Shown one piece after another: positions 19,242 to 28,499 of a DNA stretch of 38,162 bases. Each line of letters starts with the position of its first letter. The stretch's first letter is position 1. The DNA comes from a virus. The stretch is from IMG/VR virus record IMGVR_UViG_3300022072_000040, positions 1-38,162 of that record; one strand, given 5' to 3'. Under the pieces are notes generated by a model that was given only the letters and a program-made list of their open reading frames with translations, did no database searches and had not been told where the DNA came from. The position numbers and the translations under genes were made by a program.

Positions 19242-20053
19242 TATAGCTTTTTATCTATAGATTTGTAAATTTCAACACCTTCGTCTGTTTTTAAGAACGC
19301 AGCAAATGCTGAATAAGGATTTTCATCAAAAGGAACGTTCATTAACTTTCTGTTATTAGTGCCCCATGTGAAAGTTCTTTGATCACTAGATAAATTTATT
19401 ATACCAGCTTCTCTAGCTTTTATTGCAAAATTTCTAAGCTGAACATTGTCATCATTAGCTAAGCTAATAAACATTGAAGCATTGTTTTTTGCAAACAATA
19501 ATAAATCTCTTTTAATTTCTTTAGAACTCATATTATTTACTTCAGAACCTTTTTCAACTCTTAAAATAGCTTCAGCATGATCGATATCAATTGATCTAGC
19601 AGCGTTTAAAGCGTCAATTTGTAAGTCAAGTTCTTCTAAATCATCTTTAGCTTCTTCAACAGCACTATACTCTTCGTATATTCTATCTTTTAAAGGGTGA
19701 TATAGTGAAAGTAACTTTTGTAGGTTTTGCATATTTTTAGGAACTTTTAAAAAACCATCTCTAAAAATAATATGTCCCATAGTGCATTCTCCTTTTTGTT
19801 CATCTACTAAAGGTGAATCTTGATTTGTAGCATATTTTATCTCTCTTTGTTTTCCTGTTTTTTCATCAAAATATAAAAGAGCATGTTTTCTTGTATGCTT
19901 ACCTGGGATAGTTAATGTTAAAGGTGATTTGTTTCCTTTTAAATAATAAATTCTATCTCTTATTTCCCAACTAGGTTTAGCTGGTGGCGCTACTTTTGTA
20001 GCTACCGGCTGAGGTGCAACCTCAATAGTTTCTGCTTTAGCTTGTTTAGCCAT
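19241..20053 (-). CDS. Head-associated protein of unknown function
   Basis: A 270-residue soluble protein. The N-terminus is Ala/Pro/Val-rich and flexible (to about residue 28); then comes a beta domain with 'LTLTIPGKHTRKHALLYF' and 'MGHIIFRDGFLKVP', a coiled-coil-like helix at about 125-155, and a helical C-terminal domain. I recall similar proteins directly after the capsid gene in marine phages but know no function. The gene is separated from the capsid gene by an 82-base gap containing a strong hairpin and has the same 22-base leader as the scaffold-like gene. A minor head or head-completion role is inferred from position. Confidence 0.55.
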   Translation of the reverse strand: MAKQAKAETIEVAPQPVATKVAPPAKPSWEIRDRIYYLKGNKSPLTLTIPGKHTRKHALLYFDEKTGKQREIKYATNQDSPLVDEQKGECTMGHIIFRDGFLKVPKNMQNLQKLLSLYHPLKDRIYEEYSAVEEAKDDLEELDLQIDALNAARSIDIDHAEAILRVEKGSEVNNMSSKEIKRDLLLFAKNNASMFISLANDDNVQLRNFAIKAREAGIINLSSDQRTFTWGTNNRKLMNVPFDENPYSAFAAFLKTDEGVEIYKSIDKKL

Positions 20054-20072
20054 AATATAATATAATTAAATA
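20051..20072 (-). repeat. Duplicated 22-base leader including the start codon, copy 1
   Basis: The 19 bases upstream of the ATG of the 270-residue head gene plus the ATG are identical to those at 22813-22834 before the scaffold-like gene. The leader reads TATTTAATTATATTATATT on the minus strand and has no Shine-Dalgarno sequence. It may act as a translation enhancer or a promoter-proximal element. Confidence 0.5.
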
Positions 20073-20090
20073 GTTTATAAAAGTAATAAT

Positions 20091-20115
20091 TACCCCCGTT
20101 GATATAACGAGGGTA
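20091..20115 (-). terminator. Hairpin downstream of the major capsid gene
   Basis: On the minus strand TACCCTCGTT and AACGGGGGTA can pair as a 10-bp stem (one G-U) with a 5-base loop ATATC, 20 bases after the capsid stop codon. The sequence that follows is A/T-rich with short T runs (AATTATTACTTTTAT), not a continuous T tract. A terminator or attenuator that lets the capsid message be more abundant than the downstream genes is plausible. Confidence 0.55.
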
Positions 20116-20135
20116 AAAATTACATTAAATGGATA

Positions 20136-21587
20136 TTATAATCCTTGGAATAAAACGAAGTTGTTAGCAGCTTGAGTTACTAAACATCTTTCAGATAGGA
20201 AGTTTACTTCCATAGCATCAAGAGTTGAAGTAAATGCTCCACCTGCAGAACCAGTTAACCATGATTTCATTCTTCTGTCGTCACCTTGAGAAGCTCTATA
20301 TCTTACGTGTAAGAAAGGTCTTCTAATGTTAGTACCTAAGATTTGATCATACACTGTAGAAGTTCCAGCAGGAACTAATACACCTTCAATTGAATTAACA
20401 CCAACGATAGCACCTCTTGTAGAAGCGTCGTTTAAGTATTTCCAGTCAGTTTTGTAGAAGTCATAAGAACCTCTTCTGAAACCAGAGAAACCTAAGTTAA
20501 GTGCCATTTCTTCTGAATTTTCGAATAAACCGAAAGCAGTACCACCAGCGAAACCACCAGAGATAGAAGCTAACATATCGTCAAAATCAAGAGATGTTTG
20601 TCTCTGTAAGAATAACATGTTTTCTTCGATAGCTCCTTGAGTATCTAAGTTTTTAAGTATTGCATCAAAGTCATCAATTCCAGCAGCAGCAGTAAATCCT
20701 ACTTCTACATTTCCTCTTGCTCTAATAGCAGCAAATAAACCTTGTGTACCTGGTAAGTTAGCAGCGTCATAAGATCCTGCAGCTCCACCAGCATTTGCGT
20801 TTAGTTCACCTTCAACCATCGACATTTCTAGGTAATCTTCAAAACGTAGTCTAGTTTCAGACTCAGCTTTTAAATACCATAAGAATCCAGAAGCTCCATC
20901 TTCAGTAGCAACTTCAACCCAACCGATTTGTGCCATATCAGATCCAGTAACAACGTACTGATCTCTAATGATGATTGGTGAGTTAGAAAATTGTGTGAAA
21001 GAAGGATCAACAGATACTCTAGCAGCAGAGTTTCCTACTCCTGCTCCAATAGTTGTTCCTTTTGTGTAATCAGAACCATATACAAACATTTTAATTGTTG
21101 CAGAAGCAGCAGTTATCCCTTGGTTAGCAAAAGATGCGTTAGCAAACGGTTGTACCGTTACGTTACCAGCAGCTCTTGCTAAAACGATACCTTTTCCTTC
21201 AGCTCCTGTTGCAGGATCTAAAAGTACAACTGTATCATTTATAGATATAACATTAACTATACCAGCACCAACAGGTATTGTTACAACTGACTGATTGTTA
21301 CCACCAGCAGCAGCTCCAACACTACAGTTATCGTAAGATATATGTAATCTGTTTTGTTCAGACCAAATTACTTGATCAGATGTCATTGGCATTTCAGCGC
21401 CAACCATTCTTAAGAAACCAGATAACGTTCTGTTTCCATAACGCTCTACTTCTTGTTCATAAATTTCTGGTAAATATTGTTGCGCGAAGTTTCCGCCAGC
21501 CGCACCATCAAATACTAAGTAGTTTGAAGGACTTGGAGTTTGGATAGGACTTGGAACAATAGCACCAAATTGTGGATTTAAACTCAT
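20136..21587 (-). CDS. Major capsid protein
   Basis: A 483-residue protein at the expected place after portal and scaffold-like genes. The N-terminus 'LPEIYEQEVERYGNRTLSG' is a long-helix pattern (E-loop/N-arm region of HK97-fold capsids); residues ~85-180 form a Gly/Ala/Val/Thr-rich beta insertion, residues ~205-480 the mixed P- and A-domain-like core with 'RDQYVVTGSDMAQIGW', 'ESETRLRFEDYLEMSM' and a C-terminal 'RRPFLHVRYRASQGDDRRMK'. The reading frame uses many abundant-residue codons and small residues, as in highly expressed capsid genes. The pattern resembles capsids of crAss-like/marine flavobacterial podoviruses. Fold not verified by structure prediction. Confidence 0.85.
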   Translation of the reverse strand: MSLNPQFGAIVPSPIQTPSPSNYLVFDGAAGGNFAQQYLPEIYEQEVERYGNRTLSGFLRMVGAEMPMTSDQVIWSEQNRLHISYDNCSVGAAAGGNNQSVVTIPVGAGIVNVISINDTVVLLDPATGAEGKGIVLARAAGNVTVQPFANASFANQGITAASATIKMFVYGSDYTKGTTIGAGVGNSAARVSVDPSFTQFSNSPIIIRDQYVVTGSDMAQIGWVEVATEDGASGFLWYLKAESETRLRFEDYLEMSMVEGELNANAGGAAGSYDAANLPGTQGLFAAIRARGNVEVGFTAAAGIDDFDAILKNLDTQGAIEENMLFLQRQTSLDFDDMLASISGGFAGGTAFGLFENSEEMALNLGFSGFRRGSYDFYKTDWKYLNDASTRGAIVGVNSIEGVLVPAGTSTVYDQILGTNIRRPFLHVRYRASQGDDRRMKSWLTGSAGGAFTSTLDAMEVNFLSERCLVTQAANNFVLFQGL

Positions 21588-21600
21588 AATTGTTTAATTT

Positions 21601-22815
21601 TTAATTGTTAAATTTTCTTGTTTTGATTTTCAATTTTGAAGAATCAGCACCAGAAATAGCTTTAACCTTATAGCCGTTTACAAAAACTTCACCTTGTTGG
21701 GTTCTAGCTTTTATCGGTGATAGGTTTTTAGACTTATTCACCACGTCTTTAACTGCGTCGGCTTTTCCTTGCTCATAAAAATGAGTTGCGATTCTATCGA
21801 CATTATCAGCAGCGTATATAGCTTTGTGATAACCTTTTGTATCAGTAACATTACCTTCTGCGTCCAGGAACTTCCCGACTAGGTTATTAATGTTTGATTG
21901 GTTTTCTGCAACTTTATCTACATCTTTAATATTATACTTAAATCTTTTATCTCCAACATTGATATCGAAACCTTCGAATTCGTTATTAAATAATTCTTTA
22001 GTATTTTTTTGAAATACATCGTGTTGTTGCTCAGCTTGTTCTTGCTGTTTGTTGTAGCGATTAAAAAAGTCCATAGCTTTTTGTTGGTCCTGAGTTACGC
22101 CGGGTCTCAACTTGATTTCGTCGTAATATTTATTCTTCGTTTCCTCTAAAAAGTTTTTTGCTTTTGCAATCTCTTCTTTTTTAGCGAGTTTTTTCTTTTT
22201 GACGTCACGCTCTTCGTCAAGATCTGTATCATATTGGAAGCTATCTTCCATTATAAAATCTATTTCCTCTGAATTTAAATGAGGTTTTGATTTTTTGTAA
22301 TATTCTTTTAATAAAGTATCTTCATCAACATTAGTATAATCAGCATTTAATCTAGTGTAATCTTCTATAGTTCCACCAGTTTCTTCCATAAAAGATACTA
22401 GCTTTTCAATATTTTCAGGCAATTGTTTACCTAAAACTTTTTCATCTCTTATTGCTTCTTTTACTTCTGCTTCTACTTTTTTAACTTCTTCTTCAGTTAC
22501 TTCTTTGATTGGAGAAAACCCTTCAGCAGTCTCGTTGGACTTTTGTATAGATTCTCCCACCTCTGCGCTATCTCCGGATGGTTTTTCCACAGATACCTCC
22601 TTTGTTTCTCCGATTTGAATGGCATCTTCTTTTTGTTTTAAAGCTTCTTTAGGTACTGTAACTTTAATAACATCATCTGGTATTTCTACCAAAGGTTCTT
22701 TTAAACTTACTTTTACAATTTCTTGTTCTTTGTTTCCTAGTTGCTTAGGTTTTTTAGACTTTATTTTAAAGTCACCTTCCTGTTTAACAGGTTCATTTGT
22801 TTTTACTTCTGACAT
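21601..22815 (-). CDS. Scaffold-like protein
   Basis: A 404-residue, highly charged protein (Lys/Glu rich) with no hydrophobic core in the first ~110 residues, long predicted helices in the middle (EEVKKVEAEVKEAIRDEK; Gln/Glu-rich stretch near 250), and a short basic C-terminus (KLKIKTRKFNN). Such composition and a place between portal and capsid gene are typical for phage scaffolding proteins, whose basic C-terminal end often contacts the capsid subunits. Leader identical to that of the head gene at 20053. A separate maturation protease was not found beside it. Confidence 0.65.
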   Translation of the reverse strand: MSEVKTNEPVKQEGDFKIKSKKPKQLGNKEQEIVKVSLKEPLVEIPDDVIKVTVPKEALKQKEDAIQIGETKEVSVEKPSGDSAEVGESIQKSNETAEGFSPIKEVTEEEVKKVEAEVKEAIRDEKVLGKQLPENIEKLVSFMEETGGTIEDYTRLNADYTNVDEDTLLKEYYKKSKPHLNSEEIDFIMEDSFQYDTDLDEERDVKKKKLAKKEEIAKAKNFLEETKNKYYDEIKLRPGVTQDQQKAMDFFNRYNKQQEQAEQQHDVFQKNTKELFNNEFEGFDINVGDKRFKYNIKDVDKVAENQSNINNLVGKFLDAEGNVTDTKGYHKAIYAADNVDRIATHFYEQGKADAVKDVVNKSKNLSPIKARTQQGEVFVNGYKVKAISGADSSKLKIKTRKFNN

Positions 22816-22834
22816 AATATAATATAATTAAATA
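22813..22834 (-). repeat. Duplicated 22-base leader including the start codon, copy 2
   Basis: Identical to 20051-20072. Here it lies between the portal stop and the ATG of the scaffold-like gene. See copy 1. Confidence 0.5.
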
Positions 22835-22846
22835 ATTAATAATAAC

Positions 22847-25237
22847 CTACATTTGCTGCGGTTGCGGCATGTTTGGTTGTTGTTGTTCAAAGTCTATAGC
22901 TGGTAGATCTTGTTTTCTTTGTTCTATCATTTGACTTTGTTGCGTACCTTCCATTTTAATACGCTTGTCTTTTCTGTTTTCTATTTCTTGTTCTTTTTGA
23001 CCAGCGGCTTGCATGTCCATTTGTTTTAACTGCATATCAAACTGAAACTGTGCTTGCATTTTTTGTTGCTCTAATTGAGCAGCTAACTCCATGCGTTGTA
23101 TTTCCATTTGATTAGTAGCTTGTTCAAACTGTACTTTAGAACCTGATATAGCTTCTTGTTTTTGTACTTCAGACATTGCTATTTTTTCAGCCGCATCAGC
23201 TTGAGCTTGAGCTTGTGCTTCTGCTTGTTCAAGAGCATTTTCTTGATCTTGTTTACCTTTAGCTTTACGTTTTATTTTAAGCATTTGATTAGCTAACTTA
23301 AGATTTTTAATTTGTCTTAAATCTATAGCATCTTCTAAATCAATACCACCTTGTTGTAAAGCAACTTGTATGTTTTGTTCCAATTGAGCTTGTTCTTCTT
23401 CATCAGGCTCTAGTTCTAAGAATATACCAAAGTCATGTAAGTTTAAATTACTTATTTCTGTTAAAGTATTTACATTGTAGTTTGATATACCATTTACTAG
23501 TGATTCTGCTGTAAGTGGAAATTCTAAAGCATCAGCTATTTTTAAAGCTATATTCTCTGCTGTTCTTAACGTTATATATAAACTAGCTTGCTTAATATGT
23601 CTTGTAGCAACGTTAGAAGCATTAGCAGCTAATTTTTGTAAACCAACTAACGTTTGTTTGTCTGGCGTACTACCATCACGAGCTTCATTAAGCCCGGTTA
23701 CATCACGTATCATTTGTAAATAATACTGATAAGTTTGTATTAAACTTTGTATTTTACCTTGACCAGAACTAGAACTTAATTCTTGGATAGGTATTTTACC
23801 TGGATTCATATCGCCATCTTGCGTAAGTGATCTACCAACAATACTACCAGTTTGGAAATACATATTAAGTGCTTCTGCTGGATTATAGTTTGTACCGTTA
23901 CCTAAATCAACCTCTGCTAAACCATCCATATCTAAATAAACACCATCTGGTACCATTTTAGACATAACTTGCTGTAGCTTTAAATGTGTTAGCTGAATCA
24001 TATCAGCAAAACCTATACATTTGCTAACTAAAGATTCTATTCTACCTTTGTACATACGAGGTGAACATATAGAATAATTCATTTCAACTTTAGTCGTATC
24101 AGCTAATGGTCTAGACATGTTTTCAGCTAGTTCCCATTTTAACATTGTATCAGTACCTAAAACTTTAGCGCCGCTATATAAAACCTCTATAGATCTTGAT
24201 ACTCTTTCAAAGTTATCACTTTCAGGCGGATTAAACGTGTCAGGTTTTTCTAAAGCTTTCATTAAGCCTTGATCTGTTTGTTTTATTTTAAATACTTGAT
24301 TAGTATAAGTCTTGTAATCAAAGTATAATATTTGCACGGTGTTTTCATCATAATCACCCCAACCAGTTAAATACTGTCTATTACCTGGCATTTTTTGTAT
24401 ACGTTCTAGTTCTTCTTTACTAATACCTGGAAACTCTTTTTTAAGTTCAGCTATTGTAATAGATTTAAGCTCACCTACATAATATATATCTTCAAAGTTT
24501 GGATCCTCTGTATAAGAATAAACCATATAAGCAGGATCAACATAGTCAACTGTAATTCCTTCTGCTGTATTGAAATTAGTTTTAGCTGCAGCAATACCAC
24601 AAACTGTTAAGTCCATGTTTAATCTACGTCTTGTTAAATCAAATTTATTTTGAGCAAACACAGATGATATAGCTTCTTCTTCTGCTATTTCAATTGACTG
24701 CTTATAACTAAGCTGCATGTGTAACTCTAACTCTTCAGGTGTTTCAGGTAAATTACTAGGGTTAGTACTTTGATATAAGTTTATACCTAAAGTATCTTCT
24801 AGTCCTTTTAAGTAATCTTTAGCTATCATATCTTCCTGTATTTTAGAAGCATATTTAGTTCTAGCTTTTACTGATTCTGGATCTTGAGCATAAGCCTTTA
24901 TGTCATATGTTTTAGATGATATACCATTAACAACAATATCAACAAATTTAGATAATATAGGTACTGGTTGCCAGTCTAAATTAAGATAAGACAAATCACC
25001 ATTAATAGACAATTCATCTTTATATTTTTGTACACTTTGTTCACCACGAGCATATAATCTTAATTGGTGAAATTGATTCCAATTAGTTAAATACCTATTA
25101 CCTGTAGTTCTTCCTGAACGAAACCACTCATATTCAATAGCCATTGCAACCTGACTTCCGTATTCAATGCTTGCTTTTTCAGCATCACTCACTACTTGAC
25201 TAGGGAAAGCACTATTGGTATTAGTATATATATTCAT
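22847..25237 (-). CDS. Portal protein
   Basis: A 796-residue protein directly after the terminase large subunit (TAATG overlap). The middle holds the conserved portal stretch 'MIRDVTGLNEARDG' starting at residue 509 and then 'TLVGLQKLAANASNVATRHI', which I associate with crAss-like and related podovirus portals. The last ~170 residues are Gln/Ala/Glu/Lys-rich helices, matching a long C-terminal barrel/crown extension as in P22-like portals. The portal forms the dodecameric ring for DNA entry and is the docking site of terminase and connector. Length is in the usual range for this group. Confidence 0.85.
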   Translation of the reverse strand: MNIYTNTNSAFPSQVVSDAEKASIEYGSQVAMAIEYEWFRSGRTTGNRYLTNWNQFHQLRLYARGEQSVQKYKDELSINGDLSYLNLDWQPVPILSKFVDIVVNGISSKTYDIKAYAQDPESVKARTKYASKIQEDMIAKDYLKGLEDTLGINLYQSTNPSNLPETPEELELHMQLSYKQSIEIAEEEAISSVFAQNKFDLTRRRLNMDLTVCGIAAAKTNFNTAEGITVDYVDPAYMVYSYTEDPNFEDIYYVGELKSITIAELKKEFPGISKEELERIQKMPGNRQYLTGWGDYDENTVQILYFDYKTYTNQVFKIKQTDQGLMKALEKPDTFNPPESDNFERVSRSIEVLYSGAKVLGTDTMLKWELAENMSRPLADTTKVEMNYSICSPRMYKGRIESLVSKCIGFADMIQLTHLKLQQVMSKMVPDGVYLDMDGLAEVDLGNGTNYNPAEALNMYFQTGSIVGRSLTQDGDMNPGKIPIQELSSSSGQGKIQSLIQTYQYYLQMIRDVTGLNEARDGSTPDKQTLVGLQKLAANASNVATRHIKQASLYITLRTAENIALKIADALEFPLTAESLVNGISNYNVNTLTEISNLNLHDFGIFLELEPDEEEQAQLEQNIQVALQQGGIDLEDAIDLRQIKNLKLANQMLKIKRKAKGKQDQENALEQAEAQAQAQADAAEKIAMSEVQKQEAISGSKVQFEQATNQMEIQRMELAAQLEQQKMQAQFQFDMQLKQMDMQAAGQKEQEIENRKDKRIKMEGTQQSQMIEQRKQDLPAIDFEQQQPNMPQPQQM

Positions 25238-27447
25238 TAATTTATAATTTTTGATAAAGTTCCTTTGTTGTTGTATCTTTTTATACCTAGATCAACTGGT
25301 TTTAATTTAATTTTATTGTTTGGAGCATATCTATGCTTGTTACAAGCCATTAACGCAAGTCCAGAACTAATAGAGGCATCATGTGATGTTCTATTATTTA
25401 TATTAAACCTAGACCAATCTTCTAGAGTTCTTTGAAAATACATATCTCCATATCCTGTTTCTTTTAAACCAACAAATGTTTCTACATATGTTTCTATGGC
25501 AGACGCGTGAGCTTGTTTTATATCTTCACTTGAATTAGGTATACCACCTATTTCTCTTTCTGTTACTGATAATTTGTTTCTTTTTTTATCTGGTCTGTTC
25601 ATTGCAAAACCTCTATAACCTCTACGTTTGAAATAATATAATAATCTAGGTTTATTGTTTTCTGCTAATATTGGCATACCATAAAATACGCAAGCCATAA
25701 GTACATCTTCAAAAAATATTTCAGCTGTTTGTGGACGAGCGATATATTCTAAGAAAAAATGATTTGGCGGCACTTCTTCCATGCTAAACTTAGTTAAACC
25801 ATGTAAAGAGCCGTTAGACCCTCTCTTATCTACTGTACCTGATATATCATATGGATCACATCCAAAAGCACCACAATGTTCGTTACCTGGGTAATTAATA
25901 CCATTTTTAATGAACCTTTTGTTTTGTAAATGAACTGGAGGAACCCAAGTTATATAAAATCTACCTTGTTTGCTAGGTGCAAATATAACTCTTGTATCTT
26001 TTTCACTATTTTCCCACTGAAAATTACCTTGAGTAATAGATACTGAGTTTTTTAAATCTTCATTAAAATCTATTTGTTGATATATCTTAGTTAGATTAAA
26101 TAAAGACATTTTAGACTCATCTCTAAACGCGTGTTTTGTTGTGCGTGGAAACTGTCTATAAAATTCATTTAAACCATCTTGATCATCTTTAAGACCTTCT
26201 ACCTCGTTATCCCAGTATTCAATAACCCCAAGTTTGATTGGCGTTCCATGAGGTCCAAACAATGGTTTTTGTGGTGTTTCGAAGACAGGCATGCCATAAG
26301 AATCAATGTATCCCTCGTAATTCCATTCCATAGGAATGAACAAAGAATATAGTCCTGAACGAGTTTGTCCATTTGCATTTCTTTTTGTAACGTCTGAGTC
26401 ATCATATAATTTTTTAAAATTTCTACCACCTTTGTCTAAAGCATTTGACGTTGATCCCATCATGCATTTACCTATAATTCTAGAACCTAGTCTTAATGTT
26501 GTTTTAGTAACACGCCAATTGTTTTCTATATTATTAGGTCTTTCCCATTTACCTGATTCATCATGTACTAATAATTTTAATTTTTCACCATCATAAGCGT
26601 TGTCTCCGGTATTTTTCCAATCAATAGTTGTATCAAGTCCTGTAAGATCTTCTTGTTTGTCTGTAGAAACTATAGATCTTCTTGTAAACTTAGACGCTGG
26701 CACACGATACGCTAACTCTGTTTTAGGTCGATCCATACCGTCTTGTATTGGCTTAAAAAAGAAAGGATAGTTAACTGATATTGGCACTACCTTATCTGTG
26801 AACATTTTTTTAGCATCAGCACCTGATTTAGATAATATACCAAAACGAGCATCACTAGATATTGTAGCCATATTAACAGTTTCGCCAGAAGCCATAAAAG
26901 AAAAACCAGATCGTCTATTTTTTAAATAACACATACCGTAGCTTCTGTAATCTGCTCTACAAGCTTCCCAAAATATAAAAAACAATCTATTTGATTCTCT
27001 AAAGTCTGGTTGACCAACGTCAATTTTTGACCACTGCAAATACATATAATGAGTACCTGTTAAATATGTAGGTATATCTTTATTTATATACCAAAAACCT
27101 TCTTCACGTCTTTTAAATTCAGTATCAATATAATCGTACCATGTCTCTTTAAAATCCTCAGGGTATTCTCTCCAGTCAAATACTGTTTTTATTCTACTTA
27201 ATATCTTAGGATAATCAAATCTAGTCCATTTGTTTTCTTCAAACTTATGAACATTGTTTTGTTTAGGTAAAGCTATTTTAAGATTTTGTATTTCATAAAT
27301 CTCTCCAATTTGTCCGGTCTTAGATATAACAACCATATCATGATCTTCGTTATATCCATACTCCCATTTGTTATACCTGTTCATTCTGTTAAGAACTTTA
27401 GGTTTAACGTGGTCAGATAATACTTTATATAGTGTTTGCTTATACAT
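25237..27447 (-). CDS. terL: Terminase large subunit (ATPase and nuclease)
   Basis: A 736-residue protein that pumps DNA through the portal and cuts the concatemer. ATPase part: a Walker A-like K-N-R-R-S-G-F-S at 176-183 (unusual, lacking the GKT/GKS ending, as in other crAss-like terminases) and Walker B 'LLVHDE' with D296/E297, followed by 'GSTSN' at 331-335 (motif III-like). RNase H-like nuclease part: 'GCDPYD' with D531, 'ILAENN' with E596 and 'SHDASIS' with D690 as candidate metal ligands. It starts with TAATG overlap after the probable small terminase and ends with the same overlap into the portal gene. Confidence 0.92.
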   Translation of the reverse strand: MYKQTLYKVLSDHVKPKVLNRMNRYNKWEYGYNEDHDMVVISKTGQIGEIYEIQNLKIALPKQNNVHKFEENKWTRFDYPKILSRIKTVFDWREYPEDFKETWYDYIDTEFKRREEGFWYINKDIPTYLTGTHYMYLQWSKIDVGQPDFRESNRLFFIFWEACRADYRSYGMCYLKNRRSGFSFMASGETVNMATISSDARFGILSKSGADAKKMFTDKVVPISVNYPFFFKPIQDGMDRPKTELAYRVPASKFTRRSIVSTDKQEDLTGLDTTIDWKNTGDNAYDGEKLKLLVHDESGKWERPNNIENNWRVTKTTLRLGSRIIGKCMMGSTSNALDKGGRNFKKLYDDSDVTKRNANGQTRSGLYSLFIPMEWNYEGYIDSYGMPVFETPQKPLFGPHGTPIKLGVIEYWDNEVEGLKDDQDGLNEFYRQFPRTTKHAFRDESKMSLFNLTKIYQQIDFNEDLKNSVSITQGNFQWENSEKDTRVIFAPSKQGRFYITWVPPVHLQNKRFIKNGINYPGNEHCGAFGCDPYDISGTVDKRGSNGSLHGLTKFSMEEVPPNHFFLEYIARPQTAEIFFEDVLMACVFYGMPILAENNKPRLLYYFKRRGYRGFAMNRPDKKRNKLSVTEREIGGIPNSSEDIKQAHASAIETYVETFVGLKETGYGDMYFQRTLEDWSRFNINNRTSHDASISSGLALMACNKHRYAPNNKIKLKPVDLGIKRYNNKGTLSKIIN

Positions 27448-27722
27448 TATTTAGATCTCCCTTCAGCAAAACCACGAAACGTAGTTTCTTTTTTAATTTC
27501 TTTAGGTTTTTCATCTAACATATTTTGTTCTTCTATAATACGATTGTGTATTTCAAAAGCATCAAATATAGCTAGTTTTTTTGTAGCAGCAGCATTTTTA
27601 AGCCTGTCCGCTGATATATCATCGCTTGAATCTATAATAGCTTCTTTAGCAACTTTAATAAGTTCCTCAACTGCTATGTGCCCAGCTTGGATTATATTCT
27701 TCTTCGTTTCCTTGGTGTTCAT
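27447..27722 (-). CDS. Probable terminase small subunit
   Basis: A 91-residue helical protein with N-terminal helices (ETKKNIIQAGHIAVEELIKV), a second helical stretch 'RLKNAAATKKLAIFDAFEIH' and a basic disordered tail. It is joined to terL by TAATG, the usual place for the small subunit. No classical helix-turn-helix motif is certain, so the call rests on position, size and helical content. The first 56 bases overlap the end of the GroES-like gene in another frame; no other good ATG exists until about residue 68, so this long overlap seems real. Confidence 0.5.
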   Translation of the reverse strand: MNTKETKKNIIQAGHIAVEELIKVAKEAIIDSSDDISADRLKNAAATKKLAIFDAFEIHNRIIEEQNMLDEKPKEIKKETTFRGFAEGRSK

Positions 27723-28272
27723 ATTTTATAACAATATCATTTGATTTCATACAATATAATCGTTCATTTTCAACTAAAAATTCCCATTCACCGTTAGGCG
27801 TGTAACCTACTAAGTCTCCCTGGTTAATTTTAAGCGCTTCTAATGAACTATTGCTATATTTTAATATACCAATAAGCTTTTGTTCTTTGTCTAGCGTTAA
27901 ACTATCATTGTTTTTTATAGGTTTTATAAAACACCTATCACCAAAACTATGCCAACCTTTTTTGTTTTTATATAAATAAACTTGGTCAATAGCACAAAAA
28001 TAAAGATCGTCTTTAAAGTAAGATCTACTTTTCTTTTTTTGACCTTTCATATCGTAAAAAGTTCTAAACACATTTTGATGTATAACAACTATATCTCCTT
28101 TTTTAATTTTAGTATTAAATGCTAAAGGAGTTTCTACAACTATAGCTAATCTATTTACAAACTTCCAGTTTTCTATTTTTGTATTAACAACAATGTCTAC
28201 ACCAGATATTTTAACTGTGTTACTATACTTATCACCTAATGGTTGTATAATAAAATCGTATATGCTTTTCAT
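27667..28272 (-). CDS. Tandem GroES-like (Cpn10-fold) phage protein
   Basis: A 201-residue protein of two similar halves. First half (~27-102): 'FNTKIKKGDIVVIHQNVF' then 'YFKDDLYFCAIDQVYLY'. Second half (~111-184): 'GDRCFIKPI', 'GILKY', 'INQGDLVGYTPNGEWEF' and 'ERLYCMKSNDIVIKYE'. The order G-D-R-x-hydrophobic-K-P, G-hydrophobic strand, 'K/Q-G-D-x-V', 'E-x-Y/L-x-x-x-x-x-D-I' is that of GroES chains, although the mobile loop GGI(V)L is missing in both halves. I infer two fused GroES-like barrels. The end (NEEEYNPSWAH) is shared, as I recall, with marine phage homologues. A separate true GroES and GroEL are encoded in the same operon, so this may be a substrate-specific co-chaperonin or a structural protein reusing the fold. 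Confidence 0.55.
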   Translation of the reverse strand: MKSIYDFIIQPLGDKYSNTVKISGVDIVVNTKIENWKFVNRLAIVVETPLAFNTKIKKGDIVVIHQNVFRTFYDMKGQKKKSRSYFKDDLYFCAIDQVYLYKNKKGWHSFGDRCFIKPIKNNDSLTLDKEQKLIGILKYSNSSLEALKINQGDLVGYTPNGEWEFLVENERLYCMKSNDIVIKYEHQGNEEEYNPSWAHSS

Positions 28273-28499
28273 TAATAGTTAAGATCATACTCAACGGATA
28301 TAGCCATGTTAGAGTTAAACTTTTTCCATGGCAATACCTCGTTGTTTTTCTTTATATGTATGTTATAAGAGTTATCAGAGTCTTCAAATAAAATATGAGA
28401 AATTTCATGACCTCCATAAACCTCTTGGCCTACAGAGTAATGCATTGCGTCATTTTTATAATCAGATCCAATACTAATCTTTCTTATATTATTTTGCAT
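28272..28499 (-). CDS. Small conserved phage protein, unknown function
   Basis: A 75-residue protein from the ATG at 28499; a longer frame opens to 28541, but its extra 14 residues lie within the preceding gene, and the shorter form starts with the pattern MQNNIRKISIGSDYKNDAMHY shortened here to residues 1-20, which I recall from marine phage small proteins. It contains 'VGQEVYGGHEISHI' and an 'LPWKKFNSNMAISVEY' end, beta-strand rich. It overlaps the coiled-coil gene by 11 bases and touches the start of the GroES-like gene. Function unknown. Confidence 0.6.
   Translation of the reverse strand: MQNNIRKISIGSDYKNDAMHYSVGQEVYGGHEISHILFEDSDNSYNIHIKKNNEVLPWKKFNSNMAISVEYDLNY

Noticed and set aside
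26199-26429. Extra minus-strand ORF inside the terminase gene
   Set aside because: It lies within a well-supported frame (terL) and its product has no recognisable pattern.
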